This document shows, piece after piece, positions 18,017 to 26,130 of a stretch of DNA of 44,342 nt. Under the pieces are notes generated by a model. It saw only the letters and a list, made by a program, of their open reading frames with translations, was not told where the DNA came from and searched no databases. Position numbers and translations under genes: made by a program. Each line of letters opens with the position of its first letter. The stretch's first letter is position 1. The stretch covers positions 1-44,342 of the forward strand of contig USHY01000005.1 of assembly GCA_900554635.1 (NCBI GenBank), given 5' to 3'. The DNA comes from an uncultured Clostridium sp. Lineage in GTDB: Bacteria > Bacillota > Clostridia > TANB77 > CAG-508.

Positions 18017-18295
18017 ATGAACAAAGCTGAATTAATCGCAGCAATAGCTGCAAAAACAGGAGATACTAAAAAAGGAGCAGAAGCATCTGTAAACGCATTC
18101 GTAGATGTAATAACAGAAGCATTAAGAGAAGGCGACAAAGTTCAATTAGTTGGATTTGGTTCTTTTGAAGTAAGAAAAAGAGCAGCTAGAAAAGGTAGAA
18201 ACCCACAAACTAAGGAAGAAATCAAAATACCTGCATCAAAAGCTCCAGTATTCAAAGCTGGTAAAGCATTAAAAGATTTAGTAAACAATAAATAA
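18017..18295 (+). CDS. hup: HU-type histone-like DNA-binding protein
   Basis: A 92-residue HU/IHF-family protein. It begins MNKAELIAAIAAKTG and carries the signature GFGSFEVRKRAARKGRNPQT forming the DNA-binding arm. It dimerises and bends DNA nonspecifically to compact the nucleoid. It has a strong AGGAGG site, sits alone and is followed by a terminator, as expected for a highly expressed single gene. Confidence 0.97.
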   Translation: MNKAELIAAIAAKTGDTKKGAEASVNAFVDVITEALREGDKVQLVGFGSFEVRKRAARKGRNPQTKEEIKIPASKAPVFKAGKALKDLVNNK

Positions 18296-18312
18296 GGTTT
18301 ATATAAATTCGT

Positions 18313-18343
18313 AAAAGCGACCTAAAGCATTTGGGTCGCTTTT
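18313..18343 (+). terminator. Terminator of hup
   Basis: AAAAGCGACC / GGTCGCTTTT, ten-base stem with an 11-base loop, right after the HU gene. Confidence 0.8.
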
Positions 18344-18364
18344 AAAAATAAAGGAGAGGAAAAA

Positions 18365-18649
18365 ATGAAAGATATATTAACATTAAGTAATATTACCATA
18401 TATTTGCTTTGCATTAATATAATAACCTTCTTTGCAATGTACATAGATAAAAGAAAAGCAAAAAATAATAGTAGAAGAATTCCTGAAAAAACATTGTTCA
18501 CACTAGTTTTTTTAGGAGGGGGAATTGGTGGAATAGCTGGGATGTACTTATTTAGACACAAAACAAAAAAGACCAGATTTGTAATTGGTTTTCCTTGTAT
18601 TTTAATTTTAGAAATTATTATAATAGTAGTGTATATTTTTATCAAATAA
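18365..18649 (+). CDS. DUF1294 family small membrane protein
   Basis: 94 residues with three or four short hydrophobic helices. The family pattern is clear: MYIDKRKAK...RIPEKTLFTLVFLGGGIGGIAGMYLFRHKTKKTRF, with the conserved RIPE, GG and RHKT elements. The cellular role of DUF1294 proteins is not known. AAAGGAGAGG precedes ATG 18365. Confidence 0.85.
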   Translation: MKDILTLSNITIYLLCINIITFFAMYIDKRKAKNNSRRIPEKTLFTLVFLGGGIGGIAGMYLFRHKTKKTRFVIGFPCILILEIIIIVVYIFIK

Positions 18650-18743
18650 TTATTGTACACATAAAAACATAAAATATAAAAACTGAGAGACAAAAAAACA
18701 TTAAAAGACAAAAATCGACAATTCCAAAACACAGTAAAATGAG

Positions 18744-18773
18744 TTATTCACAGAGTTATCCACAGTTTCCACA
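18744..18773 (+). promoter_or_regulatory. Cluster of DnaA boxes
   Basis: TTATTCACA (18744-18752) and TTATCCACA (18756-18764) are consensus DnaA boxes in the same orientation, followed by a weaker GTTTCCACA (18765-18773). They lie in a 270-base AT-rich gap between the DUF1294 gene and sufC. No dnaA or dnaN is adjacent, so this is more likely a DnaA-titrating or regulatory site than the origin. Confidence 0.65.
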
Positions 18774-18855
18774 GGTAAAATACGAAAAAACGACAGGTAA
18801 CATAATACAAAAATGCAAAAAATTGCTTTAAATTATTTTAAAATTGTTAAAAATG

Positions 18856-18864
18856 TGGTAAAAT
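18856..18864 (+). promoter_or_regulatory. Extended -10 promoter of sufCB
   Basis: TGG-TAAAAT (18856-18864), about 55 bases before the sufC start. The -35 region is poor (TTTTAA). Confidence 0.45.
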
Positions 18865-18919
18865 TATAAAGGTGTGAAACTTAAATTAAACCCAGAAAGA
18901 AAATGGAAGGAGTTTATAG

Positions 18920-19630
18920 ATGTTAGAACTAAAAAATATATGTTTTACAAGAGATAATAAAAAAATACTAGATAATATTAGTTTAAAACTAGATGATAAT
19001 AAATTTTATGTAATAACTGGTCCTAATGGTTCAGGAAAATCTACACTTGCAAAGGTTATAATGGGAATCAACAGGCAAGATGAAGGACAAGTTTTGTTTA
19101 ATGGTAATGATATTAGCGATTTACCAATTAATGAGAGAGCAAAATTAGGAATAGGCTTTGCATTTCAGCAACCTGTTAAATTTAAAGGAATTACCGTTTA
19201 TGACATAATAAAATTATCAGCTCAAAAAGATATTACAAAAAAGGAAGCATGTGATATACTTTCTAAAGTAGGTTTATGTGCAAAAGAATATGTAGATAGA
19301 GAAATTAATGGCTCACTTTCTGGTGGAGAGCTAAAAAGAATTGAAATTGCAACAGTTGCAGTAAGAAATTCTAAATTAACTATATTTGATGAACCAGAAG
19401 CAGGAATAGATTTATGGAGTTTCAACAACCTTATTAAGATTTTTGAGGATATGAGAGAAACAACAAAAGGTACAACACTTATAATTTCACATCAGGAAAG
19501 AATTTTAAATATTGCAGACCAAATAATCTTACTGAACAATGGAAAACTAGAAAGAACAGGAAAGGCAGAAGAAATTGTAGACACAATATTAGCCCAACCA
19601 AATTGTTGTAAGTTAGGAGGTAAGGCTTAA
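18920..19630 (+). CDS. sufC: SufC-like ABC ATPase for Fe-S cluster assembly
   Basis: 236 residues: Walker A TGPNGSGKST (about residues 33-42), Q-loop FAFQQP, signature LSGGELKRIEIA, Walker B LTIFDEPEAGIDLW and an H-loop IISHQER. The DEPEAGID and FAFQQP motifs are typical of SufC rather than transport ATPases. With the next gene, which begins one base after its stop, it forms a two-gene SufBC-type system. No SufS, SufU or SufE is seen nearby. Confidence 0.9.
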   Translation: MLELKNICFTRDNKKILDNISLKLDDNKFYVITGPNGSGKSTLAKVIMGINRQDEGQVLFNGNDISDLPINERAKLGIGFAFQQPVKFKGITVYDIIKLSAQKDITKKEACDILSKVGLCAKEYVDREINGSLSGGELKRIEIATVAVRNSKLTIFDEPEAGIDLWSFNNLIKIFEDMRETTKGTTLIISHQERILNIADQIILLNNGKLERTGKAEEIVDTILAQPNCCKLGGKA

Positions 19631-20548
19631 ATGGAACAGGTAGATAAATCATTATTGAAAGAAATATCTGATATAGATGGAGAAATAAAGGGAGCATATA
19701 ACATAAGAAAAAATGGAAAAGGTATTGAAAGAAAAGTAACAGACAATGTTAATATTGTAACTAAAGAAGATAAACCAGGAATAGATATATTTGTAAAAGA
19801 AAATACAAAATTTGAGTTTATACACATTCCAGTAATAATAACTGAAAGTGGTTTAAATGATGTTGTGTATAATGATTTTTATATTGGAAAAAATGCAAAT
19901 GTAGTAATTATAGCTGGTTGTGGAATTCATAACGATCACCACAAAAATTCACAACATGATGGAATTCATAGATTTTTCCTAGAAGAAGGTGCAAAGGTAA
20001 AATATATTGAGAAACACTATGGAGAGGGTTCAGGAGATGGAAAAAGAATTCTAAACCCAGTAACAGAAGTACACCTAAAAAAAGGTGCAAACATGGAAAT
20101 GGAAACAGTTCAAATAAAAGGTGTGGATTCAACAGTTAGAAGGACAACAGGAGTACTAGAAGATGACACAAATTTACTAATTTCAGAAAAAATAATGACA
20201 CATGGAACTCAAACAGCAAAAACAATCTTTACAGTGGAACTAAACGGAGAAAACTCAAGCACAAAAGTAACATCAAGATCAGTAGCTACAGAAAAATCTG
20301 TTCAACAATTTGAATCTCATGTAACAGGAAACACAAAATGTTTCGGACATGTTGAATGTGATGCAATAATAAAAGATGAAGCAAAAGTAATAGCAATTCC
20401 ATCAATCATAGCAAACAATGTAGAAGCAAACCTAGTACATGAAGCAACAATAGGAAAAATAGCAGGAGAACAACTAATAAAACTCATGACTCTAGGACTA
20501 GATGAAAAACAAGCAGAACAGGAAATAATTAATGGATTTTTGAAGTAA
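19631..20548 (+). CDS. sufB: SufB/SufD-family Fe-S scaffold protein (short form)
   Basis: A 305-residue beta-helix core protein of the SufB/SufD family, clearly shorter than classical SufB (about 470). Recognisable parts are IIAGCGIHNDHHKNSQHDGIHRFF, the repeated strand region MEMETVQIKGVDSTVRRTTGVLED and the C-terminal VEANLVHEATIGKIAGEQLIKLMTLGL. Together with SufC this resembles the minimal SufBC-type systems of anaerobes. The Cys in AGCGIHND and His residues in HNDHH may be cluster ligands. ATG 19631 directly follows the sufC stop, with GGAGG inside the sufC end. Confidence 0.85.
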   Translation: MEQVDKSLLKEISDIDGEIKGAYNIRKNGKGIERKVTDNVNIVTKEDKPGIDIFVKENTKFEFIHIPVIITESGLNDVVYNDFYIGKNANVVIIAGCGIHNDHHKNSQHDGIHRFFLEEGAKVKYIEKHYGEGSGDGKRILNPVTEVHLKKGANMEMETVQIKGVDSTVRRTTGVLEDDTNLLISEKIMTHGTQTAKTIFTVELNGENSSTKVTSRSVATEKSVQQFESHVTGNTKCFGHVECDAIIKDEAKVIAIPSIIANNVEANLVHEATIGKIAGEQLIKLMTLGLDEKQAEQEIINGFLK

Positions 20549-20552
20549 AATG

Positions 20553-20581
20553 TTGATTTTTTGAGGAAAGTATAGTAAAAT
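20553..20581 (+). promoter_or_regulatory. Promoter of efp
   Basis: TTGATT (20553-20558) and TAAAAT (20576-20581) with a 17 bp spacer, 43 bases before efp. Confidence 0.5.
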
Positions 20582-20623
20582 AAATAAGTTAAGAATAATT
20601 TTAAAAGAAAGAGGTATGATATT

Positions 20624-21193
20624 ATGGCAGATGTTTATATGGCAGGAGATGTAAGAAATGGAACAACATTTGAATTAGATGGTTCAGTTTTTAAGGTAGT
20701 TGAATTCCAACATGTTAAACCTGGTAAGGGAGCAGCTTTTGTTAGAACAAAGCTTAAAAATGTTATTACAGGAGCAGTTTTGGAGAGAACTTTCAATCCA
20801 TCAGAAAAATTACAAGGGGCTGAAATTGAAAAAAGAGAAATGCAATATTTATATGCAGATGGAGATCTTTATTATTTCATGGATAATGAAACATATGACC
20901 AAATTCCACTTAATAAATCTGAATTAGGAGATATGTTAAGATTCCTAAAAGAAAATATGATGGTTAAAACATTAGCTTTCAAAGGAAAAATATTTGCAAT
21001 AGAGCCACCAATGTTTGTTGAGTTAGAAATAAAATATACAGAACCAGGTTTCAGCGGAAATACAGCTGGAGCAGGAGCAACAAAGCCAGCAGAACTTGAA
21101 ACAGGTGCAACTATTAATGTTCCACTATTCGTTAATACAGGAGATGTAATCAGAATAGATACAAGAACAGGCGAATATATGGAAAGAGTTTAG
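20624..21193 (+). CDS. efp: Elongation factor P
   Basis: 189 residues, three-domain EF-P. The N-terminal KOW-like domain has the tip loop HVKPGKGAAFVRTK, with Lys35 in the position that is modified in many bacteria. The OB domains end with the family signature GDVIRIDTRTGEYMERV. It rescues ribosomes stalled at proline runs. It has its own promoter, and a zinc-ribbon protein gene follows 13 bases later. Confidence 0.97.
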   Translation: MADVYMAGDVRNGTTFELDGSVFKVVEFQHVKPGKGAAFVRTKLKNVITGAVLERTFNPSEKLQGAEIEKREMQYLYADGDLYYFMDNETYDQIPLNKSELGDMLRFLKENMMVKTLAFKGKIFAIEPPMFVELEIKYTEPGFSGNTAGAGATKPAELETGATINVPLFVNTGDVIRIDTRTGEYMERV

Positions 21194-21206
21194 GAGGAAA
21201 AAATTA

Positions 21207-21695
21207 ATGTCAAATTTTGATTCTGATTTTGAACAAGTTTTAAAAAACTTGAAAGAAAACATTAAAGATGAAGAAGCTTTAGATGTAGCTAAGGTTGAAG
21301 TTTTTAAATTATATAATATGTTTTTAGATACTCTTACAGAGCAAGAACAAACTTTAAACAAGAAACTTTTAGCAATAGCAGAAAGCCAATTACATGTAGA
21401 AGAAGAAATTAAAAAAATGAATAAAAGCATAAAAAATATTGAAAAAGATATCTACATGGATGAAGACTTAGATGAAGATTCTGAAGAAGACTATGATGTG
21501 GAGATTAAATGCCCATATTGCAACAAAACATTCACAGCACAAATGAGTGAATTAACAGGTGAAGAAATAGTATGCCCAGCTTGCAAAAATACTATTGAAT
21601 TAGACTGGGGAGAAGATGAATGTGATTGTAGCGATGATGATTGCGGTTGTTGCTCACATGATTGCCATCATGAAGATGATGAAGAGGATATATAA
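21207..21695 (+). CDS. CD1247-like protein with zinc ribbon and Cys/Asp-rich tail
   Basis: 162 residues. The N-terminal helical part (about 1-85) contains a predicted coiled coil; then a zinc ribbon CPYCNKTF...VCPACKNTIEL (about 105-135); then an acidic tail rich in Cys, Asp and His (CDCSDDDCGCCSHDCHHEDD), likely another metal-binding stretch. A protein of this kind sits after efp in many clostridia; its function is unknown. A GGAGG site precedes ATG 21207. Confidence 0.7.
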   Translation: MSNFDSDFEQVLKNLKENIKDEEALDVAKVEVFKLYNMFLDTLTEQEQTLNKKLLAIAESQLHVEEEIKKMNKSIKNIEKDIYMDEDLDEDSEEDYDVEIKCPYCNKTFTAQMSELTGEEIVCPACKNTIELDWGEDECDCSDDDCGCCSHDCHHEDDEEDI

Positions 21696-21700
21696 TTATA

Positions 21701-21734
21701 CATTAAAGGTGCCTTTTTAGGCATCTTTTTTAAT
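21701..21734. terminator. Bidirectional terminator
   Basis: CATTAAAGGTGCC / GGCATCTTTTTTAATG hairpin, with A/T flanks giving T-runs on both strands. The stop codon of the minus-strand M23 gene (21717-21719) lies in its loop. Confidence 0.8.
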
Positions 21735-22310
21735 GTAATCAAGAGGGTTTACAGAATTTCCATTAATATATAGAGAAAAATGTAAATGTGGACCAGTGGT
21801 TGCCCCATTTGTAGGGGTGCCATTCGAATCTTTATATGGATTATTAGGAACATCATAAACATTTTTAGGACCAACGGTTGCAATAATATCTCCTTTGTTA
21901 ATATTTTGTCCAATATAAACCAAAAAATGAGGGGAAACATGTGAGTAATTAGCCATATGTGTTCCATCTGAAATTCTGATAGTATAACCATTTGCTCCAT
22001 AAAAACCAATATATGTAACTTCTCCAGAAAAGGCTGCCAAAACTTCTGAACCAGCAGAAGCGCCAATATCAATACCTGCATGGAATTTGCCTGCACCATT
22101 TGTAGGGGCTATTCTATATCCATATGGAGAGGTAATAGTTTTAAATCTTGGAGTTGGCCATACAAATGAACTATCAGAATAATCTAAATTATTTTCAAAA
22201 TCTGAAACATTAAACTCACCAACAGATTCAAGAGAAAATACAAGCACCATAAAGCATAGCAAAATAACTATAATGATACAAATGGAATATTTGTAAAAGA
22301 AATTAAACAT
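21717..22310 (-). CDS. Membrane-anchored M23 (LytM-type) peptidase
   Basis: 197 residues: one N-terminal TM helix (about residues 9-28), a short linker, then an M23 domain from VWPTPRFKTITSPYGYRI onward. HAGIDIG, HVSP and GPHLHF provide the zinc and catalytic His residues, so it looks active. The plan (anchor plus a single M23 domain, no coiled coil) is like small SpoIIQ-type or other wall-lytic peptidases. It is transcribed on its own, from TTGATT/TATAAT on the minus strand. Confidence 0.88.
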   Translation of the reverse strand: MFNFFYKYSICIIIVILLCFMVLVFSLESVGEFNVSDFENNLDYSDSSFVWPTPRFKTITSPYGYRIAPTNGAGKFHAGIDIGASAGSEVLAAFSGEVTYIGFYGANGYTIRISDGTHMANYSHVSPHFLVYIGQNINKGDIIATVGPKNVYDVPNNPYKDSNGTPTNGATTGPHLHFSLYINGNSVNPLDYIKKDA

Positions 22311-22355
22311 TTATAGAACCTCCAAAAATAAATAGATAAAAAATTTATATTTAAG

Positions 22356-22385
22356 ATTATACAACAAAGTATATTGTAAAATCAA
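22356..22385 (-). promoter_or_regulatory. Promoter of the minus-strand M23 gene
   Basis: Minus strand TTGATT (22385-22380), 18 bp spacer, TATAAT (22361-22356); GGAGG lies just before ATG 22310. Confidence 0.6.
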
Positions 22386-22400
22386 GCTTTTTAGTAATAT

Positions 22401-22436
22401 TATAAAAAAACATGGAGCCACTTAATGGGCTCTATG
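22401..22436 (-). terminator. Terminator of the cotJ operon
   Basis: On the minus strand CATAGAGCC / GGCTCCATG (one G·U pair) with a seven- to eight-base loop, followed by TTTTTTTATA. Confidence 0.85.
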
Positions 22437-22440
22437 CTTG

Positions 22441-23050
22441 TTATCTGTACATGTTACAGTTATTATTACTATTCATATAAAATTTCTTTTCAGAAAGTTT
22501 TTCTTGAACGCCTCTTAGTGCTTCACCAAATCTTTGGAAGTGAACAATTTCTCTTTCTCTTAAGAAACGAAGTGGGTCTAATACATCTGGATCATCTCCA
22601 ACTAAGTCTATTAACTTTTCATATGTTGCGCGAGCTTTTTGTTCAGCAGCTAAGTCTTCTTGTAGGTTTGCTATAGGATCTCCTTTGCAAGCAATATATG
22701 CAGCAGTAAATGGTGCTCCTGCAGCAGATTGAGGATACACATCAACCCCATGGTCTGTATAATAAGGACCTAATCCAGCCTTTTGAATTTCTTCTATGCT
22801 TGCACCATCAGTTAATTGGTGAACAATAGTTCCAACCATTTCCAAATGAGCAAGTTCTTCAGTTCCAATATCGTTTAAAACTGCTTTAGATTTTTGATCT
22901 GGCATACCAAACCTTTGAGATAAATATCTAAGAGATGCAGCAAGCTCTCCATCTGGACCACCGATATTGAGATATTATTATTTTCGCAAATTTAGGATTT
23001 GGACATTTAATATTTATCGGATATTGCAAAGATTTATTATAAGTCCACAT
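22441..23050 (-). CDS. cotJC: CotJC spore-coat protein (manganese catalase family), joined across one CGG +1 site
   Basis: Third gene of cotJABC. ATG 23050 follows AGGGGG and overlaps the cotJB stop (TAATG). The first 29 codons read MWTYNKSLQYPINIKCPNP...ISQY, the normal CotJC start; codon 30 is CGG (22963-22961). Skipping that C gives SQY-GGPDGELAASLRYLSQRFGMPDQKSK, the conserved family segment, and a 202-residue protein. It has the DIGTEELAHLEMVG and RAREIVH-like catalase-type metal ligand pattern (Glu, ELAHLE, REREIVHFQRFGEAL). Without recoding, the main product would start inside the domain at 22905. It is a coat component of spores. Confidence 0.9.
22961..22963 (-). other. CGG +1 site in cotJC
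   Basis: On the minus strand TAT-C-GGT GGT CCA. The restored GGPDGELAASLRYLSQR is the most conserved stretch of the CotJC N-terminus. Confidence 0.88.
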
Positions 23051-23415
23051 TAATAATTCCCCCTTTCCCATGGCCATGGATTTTCAAGCCATCTCCATTT
23101 ATTACATGGATAATCAATTGTTAAAGGACCATAGGCCTTTTGATATTTATCTGTTACATCTCGCAATTGCTTTGCATATGTGTTATGCAAATAAAGTGCT
23201 TTGTTATCTTCTGGATGAGTATTTAGATATAAAGCAAGGTCTTCTACAGCGAAGTCTAATTCTCTTACTTTCATCATCATTTCTTCCCTTTTGCAATCTC
23301 TAGGGCAAGTTTTTTGCTCAGGTAGTTCTCTTAGAGGCAAAGAAGCTTCTTCATTTTCTTCTCCTGTGCAATCGCATTTATAATTACAATCTCTAGTATC
23401 ATCTTGTTCTAACAT
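23050..23415 (-). CDS. cotJB: CotJB spore-coat protein
   Basis: 121 residues. The C-terminal two thirds are typical CotJB: MMMKVRELDFAVEDLALYLNTHPEDNKAL...DKYQKAYGPLT, ending in NPWPWERGNY with the conserved WPWE motif. The N-terminus (about residues 1-40) is an unusual Cys-rich extension. It overlaps cotJA by seven bases and cotJC by one, so the operon is tightly coupled. Expected to be made in the mother cell during sporulation. Confidence 0.92.
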   Translation of the reverse strand: MLEQDDTRDCNYKCDCTGEENEEASLPLRELPEQKTCPRDCKREEMMMKVRELDFAVEDLALYLNTHPEDNKALYLHNTYAKQLRDVTDKYQKAYGPLTIDYPCNKWRWLENPWPWERGNY

Positions 23416-23774
23416 TTATTACATCCCTCCCCAATAGTATTTCTTCTTCTAAGATATTCATTTTCAGCCATGGATTGACCAGGCATATATGGGCTAACAA
23501 GTTCAGGAAAAATAGTTCCCATCTTCAAACCAACGCAAGGAATAAAAGTTTTATTCATAGTTTGAATAGGAACATAACTTTGCCCTAAAATTGGGTTTTC
23601 AGGAAATTCATTAAATTCATCAAAACCACAATTACATTCATCATAAATACCTAATGTGTTTTCAACATCAGAACAACTTCCCTCATAGCAATCCTCATAT
23701 TCAGGAGATACAGCCATATCATCACTTATCCAATTATTCTTATTGCAACCACAATTACAGCATCTTCTATACAT
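23409..23774 (-). CDS. cotJA: CotJA-like spore-coat protein
   Basis: 121 residues, first gene of the operon. CotJA features are PIQTMNKTFIPCVGLKMGTIFPELVSPYMPGQS near residues 70-105. The first 60 residues are Cys-rich and acidic (RRCCNCGCNKNNW...), longer than in minimal CotJA, and the end has another Cys pair. The many cysteines may cross-link or bind metal in the coat. It has a GGAGGAATT site. The divergent region upstream carries a CATGAA-type inverted repeat. Confidence 0.85.
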   Translation of the reverse strand: MYRRCCNCGCNKNNWISDDMAVSPEYEDCYEGSCSDVENTLGIYDECNCGFDEFNEFPENPILGQSYVPIQTMNKTFIPCVGLKMGTIFPELVSPYMPGQSMAENEYLRRRNTIGEGCNKC

Positions 23775-23823
23775 TCAAAATTCCTCCTTTTTCTAATGTA
23801 TAATATATAATATGAAACAATAA

Positions 23824-23838
23824 CATGAAAAGTTCATG
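23824..23838. repeat. Inverted repeat between cotJA and the toxin-antitoxin operon
   Basis: CATGAA-AAG-TTCATG, a perfect six-base dyad in the divergent intergenic region. It could be an operator for either transcription unit; no direct evidence of function. Confidence 0.4.
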
Positions 23839-23942
23839 CTTTGGCAAATTGTATAAAAATTACAAAAAATTACAAAAAAATATAGTAATTTGTATATATG
23901 TGTGATATACTATTAACAATTTCAGTGAAAGGAGCTGAAGAA

Positions 23943-24170
23943 ATGGGAAAAGTTAAACAAAGGATGTTAGACATTGTAAATTCAGTGCCAGATGATTTTT
24001 TTGATGGGTTAAAACCAACTGAAATGGTATTTAAACTTATGTTTGAATATATAGATAGATATGGTGAAGATGAAACCACAATAATTCCAGGCACAAATAA
24101 GCATTTAAACAGAGAAACAATAAAAGAAATTCTTGAAGGTAAAATTATAGAGAAAAAGGAGGATATATAG
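23943..24170 (+). CDS. Small hypothetical protein, first gene of a toxin-antitoxin-like operon
   Basis: 75 residues from ATG 23943 (AAAGGAGCTGAAG upstream; the in-frame ATG at 23898 has no site). The sequence MGKVKQRMLDIVNSVPDDFF...EYIDRYGEDETTIIPGTNK has no family I recognise with certainty. It precedes an antitoxin gene by one base with AAGGAGG between, and TGA-TATACT (23903-23911) is a plausible promoter. It may be an extra regulator of the module or a second antitoxin. Confidence 0.5.
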   Translation: MGKVKQRMLDIVNSVPDDFFDGLKPTEMVFKLMFEYIDRYGEDETTIIPGTNKHLNRETIKEILEGKIIEKKEDI

Positions 24171-24171
24171 A

Positions 24172-24384
24172 ATGAATTTTATGAAAACAACATTAAATCA
24201 AGTGAATATGCAAGTGAATATGAAGGATGAGACCTTGTATGATATTATTTATAACTTATTTTTCTTTGCTAAAATTAAGGAAAGTGAAGAAAGCACTAAG
24301 CGTGGCAAGGTTTGTACACTGCAAGGTTTGAGACAGCATATAGATGAATTGGAGGAAAAGTATGGAAATAATAATATCAGATGA
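24172..24384 (+). CDS. Antitoxin-like protein (RelB/DinJ-type partner)
   Basis: 70 residues. Its C-terminal half SEESTKRGKVCTLQGLRQHIDELEEKYG resembles the toxin-wrapping helix of RelB/ParD-type antitoxins (pattern KxGxVxTxxExxxxI-ELEEKYG). It overlaps the toxin start by 23 bases, the usual antitoxin-first order. The N-terminus is predicted to bind DNA and autoregulate, but I see no clear ribbon-helix-helix motif. Confidence 0.6.
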   Translation: MNFMKTTLNQVNMQVNMKDETLYDIIYNLFFFAKIKESEESTKRGKVCTLQGLRQHIDELEEKYGNNNIR

Positions 24385-24700
24385 TGTGAAATCGGCAATT
24401 ACAGATATATTTAATTATTCATATAATATTTCTTCTGAGTATGCTAGTAAAATGGTTAATAAAATATATAAAGCAATTTTTAATTTGCAAGATTCACCAT
24501 ACATAGGTAGATATACTCCAGAGCTTTTAAACAAAAAATATCGAGAACGAATTTGTGGAGCTTATAGAATAATTTACTATGTTTCTGAAATAAATAATAC
24601 AATTTATGTTCGCTATATATTTTGTTCAAGGCAAAATTCTAACTTGTTTTTTAAAGTTCACGAAAAGGAATTATTTGATTTTTTTAAATATCTTTTTTAA
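24362..24700 (+). CDS. ParE/RelE-family toxin
   Basis: 112 residues from ATG 24362, seven bases after GGAGG within the antitoxin gene. The RelE/ParE fold pattern is clear: IIISDDVKSAITDIFNYSYNISSEYASKMVNKIYKAIFNLQDSPYIGRYTPEL...YRIICGAYRIIYYV-type core, ending YVRYIFCSRQN. RelE-type toxins cleave mRNA on ribosomes while ParE types poison gyrase; sequence alone does not decide. Three genes with overlaps form the module. Confidence 0.8.
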   Translation: MEIIISDDVKSAITDIFNYSYNISSEYASKMVNKIYKAIFNLQDSPYIGRYTPELLNKKYRERICGAYRIIYYVSEINNTIYVRYIFCSRQNSNLFFKVHEKELFDFFKYLF

Positions 24701-24817
24701 TTAATTCTAAATTGAAAATCCAGCTAATTTGAAGAATTGAAATAATATAATAATAAAACTAAAATTTATATTTCATAAATGATTACACTTTTATTCCCGA
24801 TTATGAAAAATTCCATC

Positions 24818-24888
24818 AAAAGTATTGACAAGAAAATCACATATATTATATACTATTTTTACAAAAAGCAAAAACAAAAGCACGAAAA
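24818..24888 (+). repeat. Promoter/leader cassette shared with 37008-37079 (copy 1)
   Basis: A roughly 70-base stretch nearly identical to 37008-37079, including TTGACA, TATACT, a TTTACAAAAAGCAAAAA block and an ACGAAAA end, with a handful of substitutions and one A insertion. It marks duplicated pilin-like gene units. Confidence 0.8.
24825..24854 (+). promoter_or_regulatory. Promoter of the large pilin-like gene
   Basis: TTGACA (24825-24830) and TATACT (24849-24854), 18 bp apart; AGGAGG precedes ATG 24911. Confidence 0.75.
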
Positions 24889-24910
24889 GGAGCCAAAAGG
24901 AGGATTTTTT

Positions 24911-26111
24911 ATGAGAAAAAATGAGAAGGGAATTACACTAATAGCATTGATAATCACAATTATAGTAATGTTAATTTTAGTAGGAGTAGTAGTAACAGTA
25001 ATAATTCAAAGCAATCTGCTAGGAACTGCCAAAACAGCAGGGGATAAGTATAAAACAACATATGAAGATGAAAGTAATATGAGTCAAATTACGGTTGATG
25101 GAAAGAAGTATGATTCGATTGAAGATTATTTAGCGGGGATACCAGAAATTCACAACTGGGTAAGAACAGGGGATAACATAAAGTGTGAGCATTGTAATAC
25201 AGATTTAATAATAGGACAGCAATTAAATTACACAAAAACAGGAGCAGGAATTTCTAGTATAAGTGCAGAAAAAAGTGGATTGCTTGAAGCAAAAACAGAT
25301 GGAAGTCGAGAAACTTCAGAAACTCAAACTATACATAAAGATAATGAAACAGAGTGGGTTGTTTTAGGAGTGGAGGATAGTAATAAAAATGGAACATACG
25401 AGACATTATTATTAACAACCAAAGTGCCAACAACAGAAAATATGATGTTATATGGAGCTGCAGCATATAACAACAGTATAGAAGAAATTAACAGAATGTG
25501 TAAAGAAATATATGGCGAAGAAGCAAGAGGCATAACAATAAGAGACATAAATGATTGCCTTCAATATACACCACCTGCAGGGATGTGCTTTGATTGTGAC
25601 AGCGATATAAAAACATGGTTTAATGTTCCAGAGGGCACAAAAATTTCAGATTTAGGACCAAGTTATGGAGATATATGGACAGATATACAAAATTATACCG
25701 ATAAAGACGAAAATGGTATAAAAGTTTACTGCACTCCAAGTTATCCAGAAGGAACATCAGATGCAAGTGTGATAGGAAATTTGTTAATAGATGGGTATCA
25801 TTATCAAGCATCTAATGATGGGACATATATAGTAAATTCAATAAATAAAGAAGATAAAAGCTTTACAATTACATCAGCAACTAAAAATGTAATTTGGGGT
25901 GAATCATTTAGTAATAGATACTGGTTAGCATCAAATAGCGTTATAGCCCATTCTAAATATGGTGCTTGCTTTGGCCCAGGACTAATAGGTGGGCACACCG
26001 TTTATGCATATTCATATACGCTTAGTTCTAATAGCCAGTGTCTTCGGAATTAGTGCTCCTATCCGTGCCGTAGTTTCACTAAGGTCTAATATCCCAGAGG
26101 TCGTAGAGTAA
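24911..26111 (+). CDS. Large prepilin-like surface protein, joined across one CGG +1 site near its end
   Basis: 399 residues after recoding. ATG 24911 follows AGGAGG. The leader MRKNEKG and helix ITLIALIITIIVMLILVGVV form a prepilin-type signal, then comes an ectodomain with a CEHC...C zinc-knuckle-like pair (about residue 95) and a region TITSATKNVIWGESFSNRYWLASN. Codon 379 is CGG (26045-26047). In zero frame it ends LRN-stop; skipping C26045 gives GISAPIRAVVSLRSNIPEVVE, the ...RPVVSL-type ending I expect for such surface proteins. Function: probably a pilin-like or surface-displayed protein anchored via its N-terminal helix. Confidence 0.72.
26045..26047 (+). other. CGG +1 site in the large pilin-like gene
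   Basis: CTT-C-GGA ATT AGT. The +1 frame adds 21 codons ending at TAA 26109-26111, with a terminator 20 bases later. The zero frame stops two codons after the CGG. Confidence 0.75.
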
Positions 26112-26130
26112 AATAAGGTGAAAGTCCTAA

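Noticed and set aside
18744..18773. Chromosomal origin at the DnaA boxes
   Set aside because: No dnaA, dnaN or rpmH nearby, and only three boxes.
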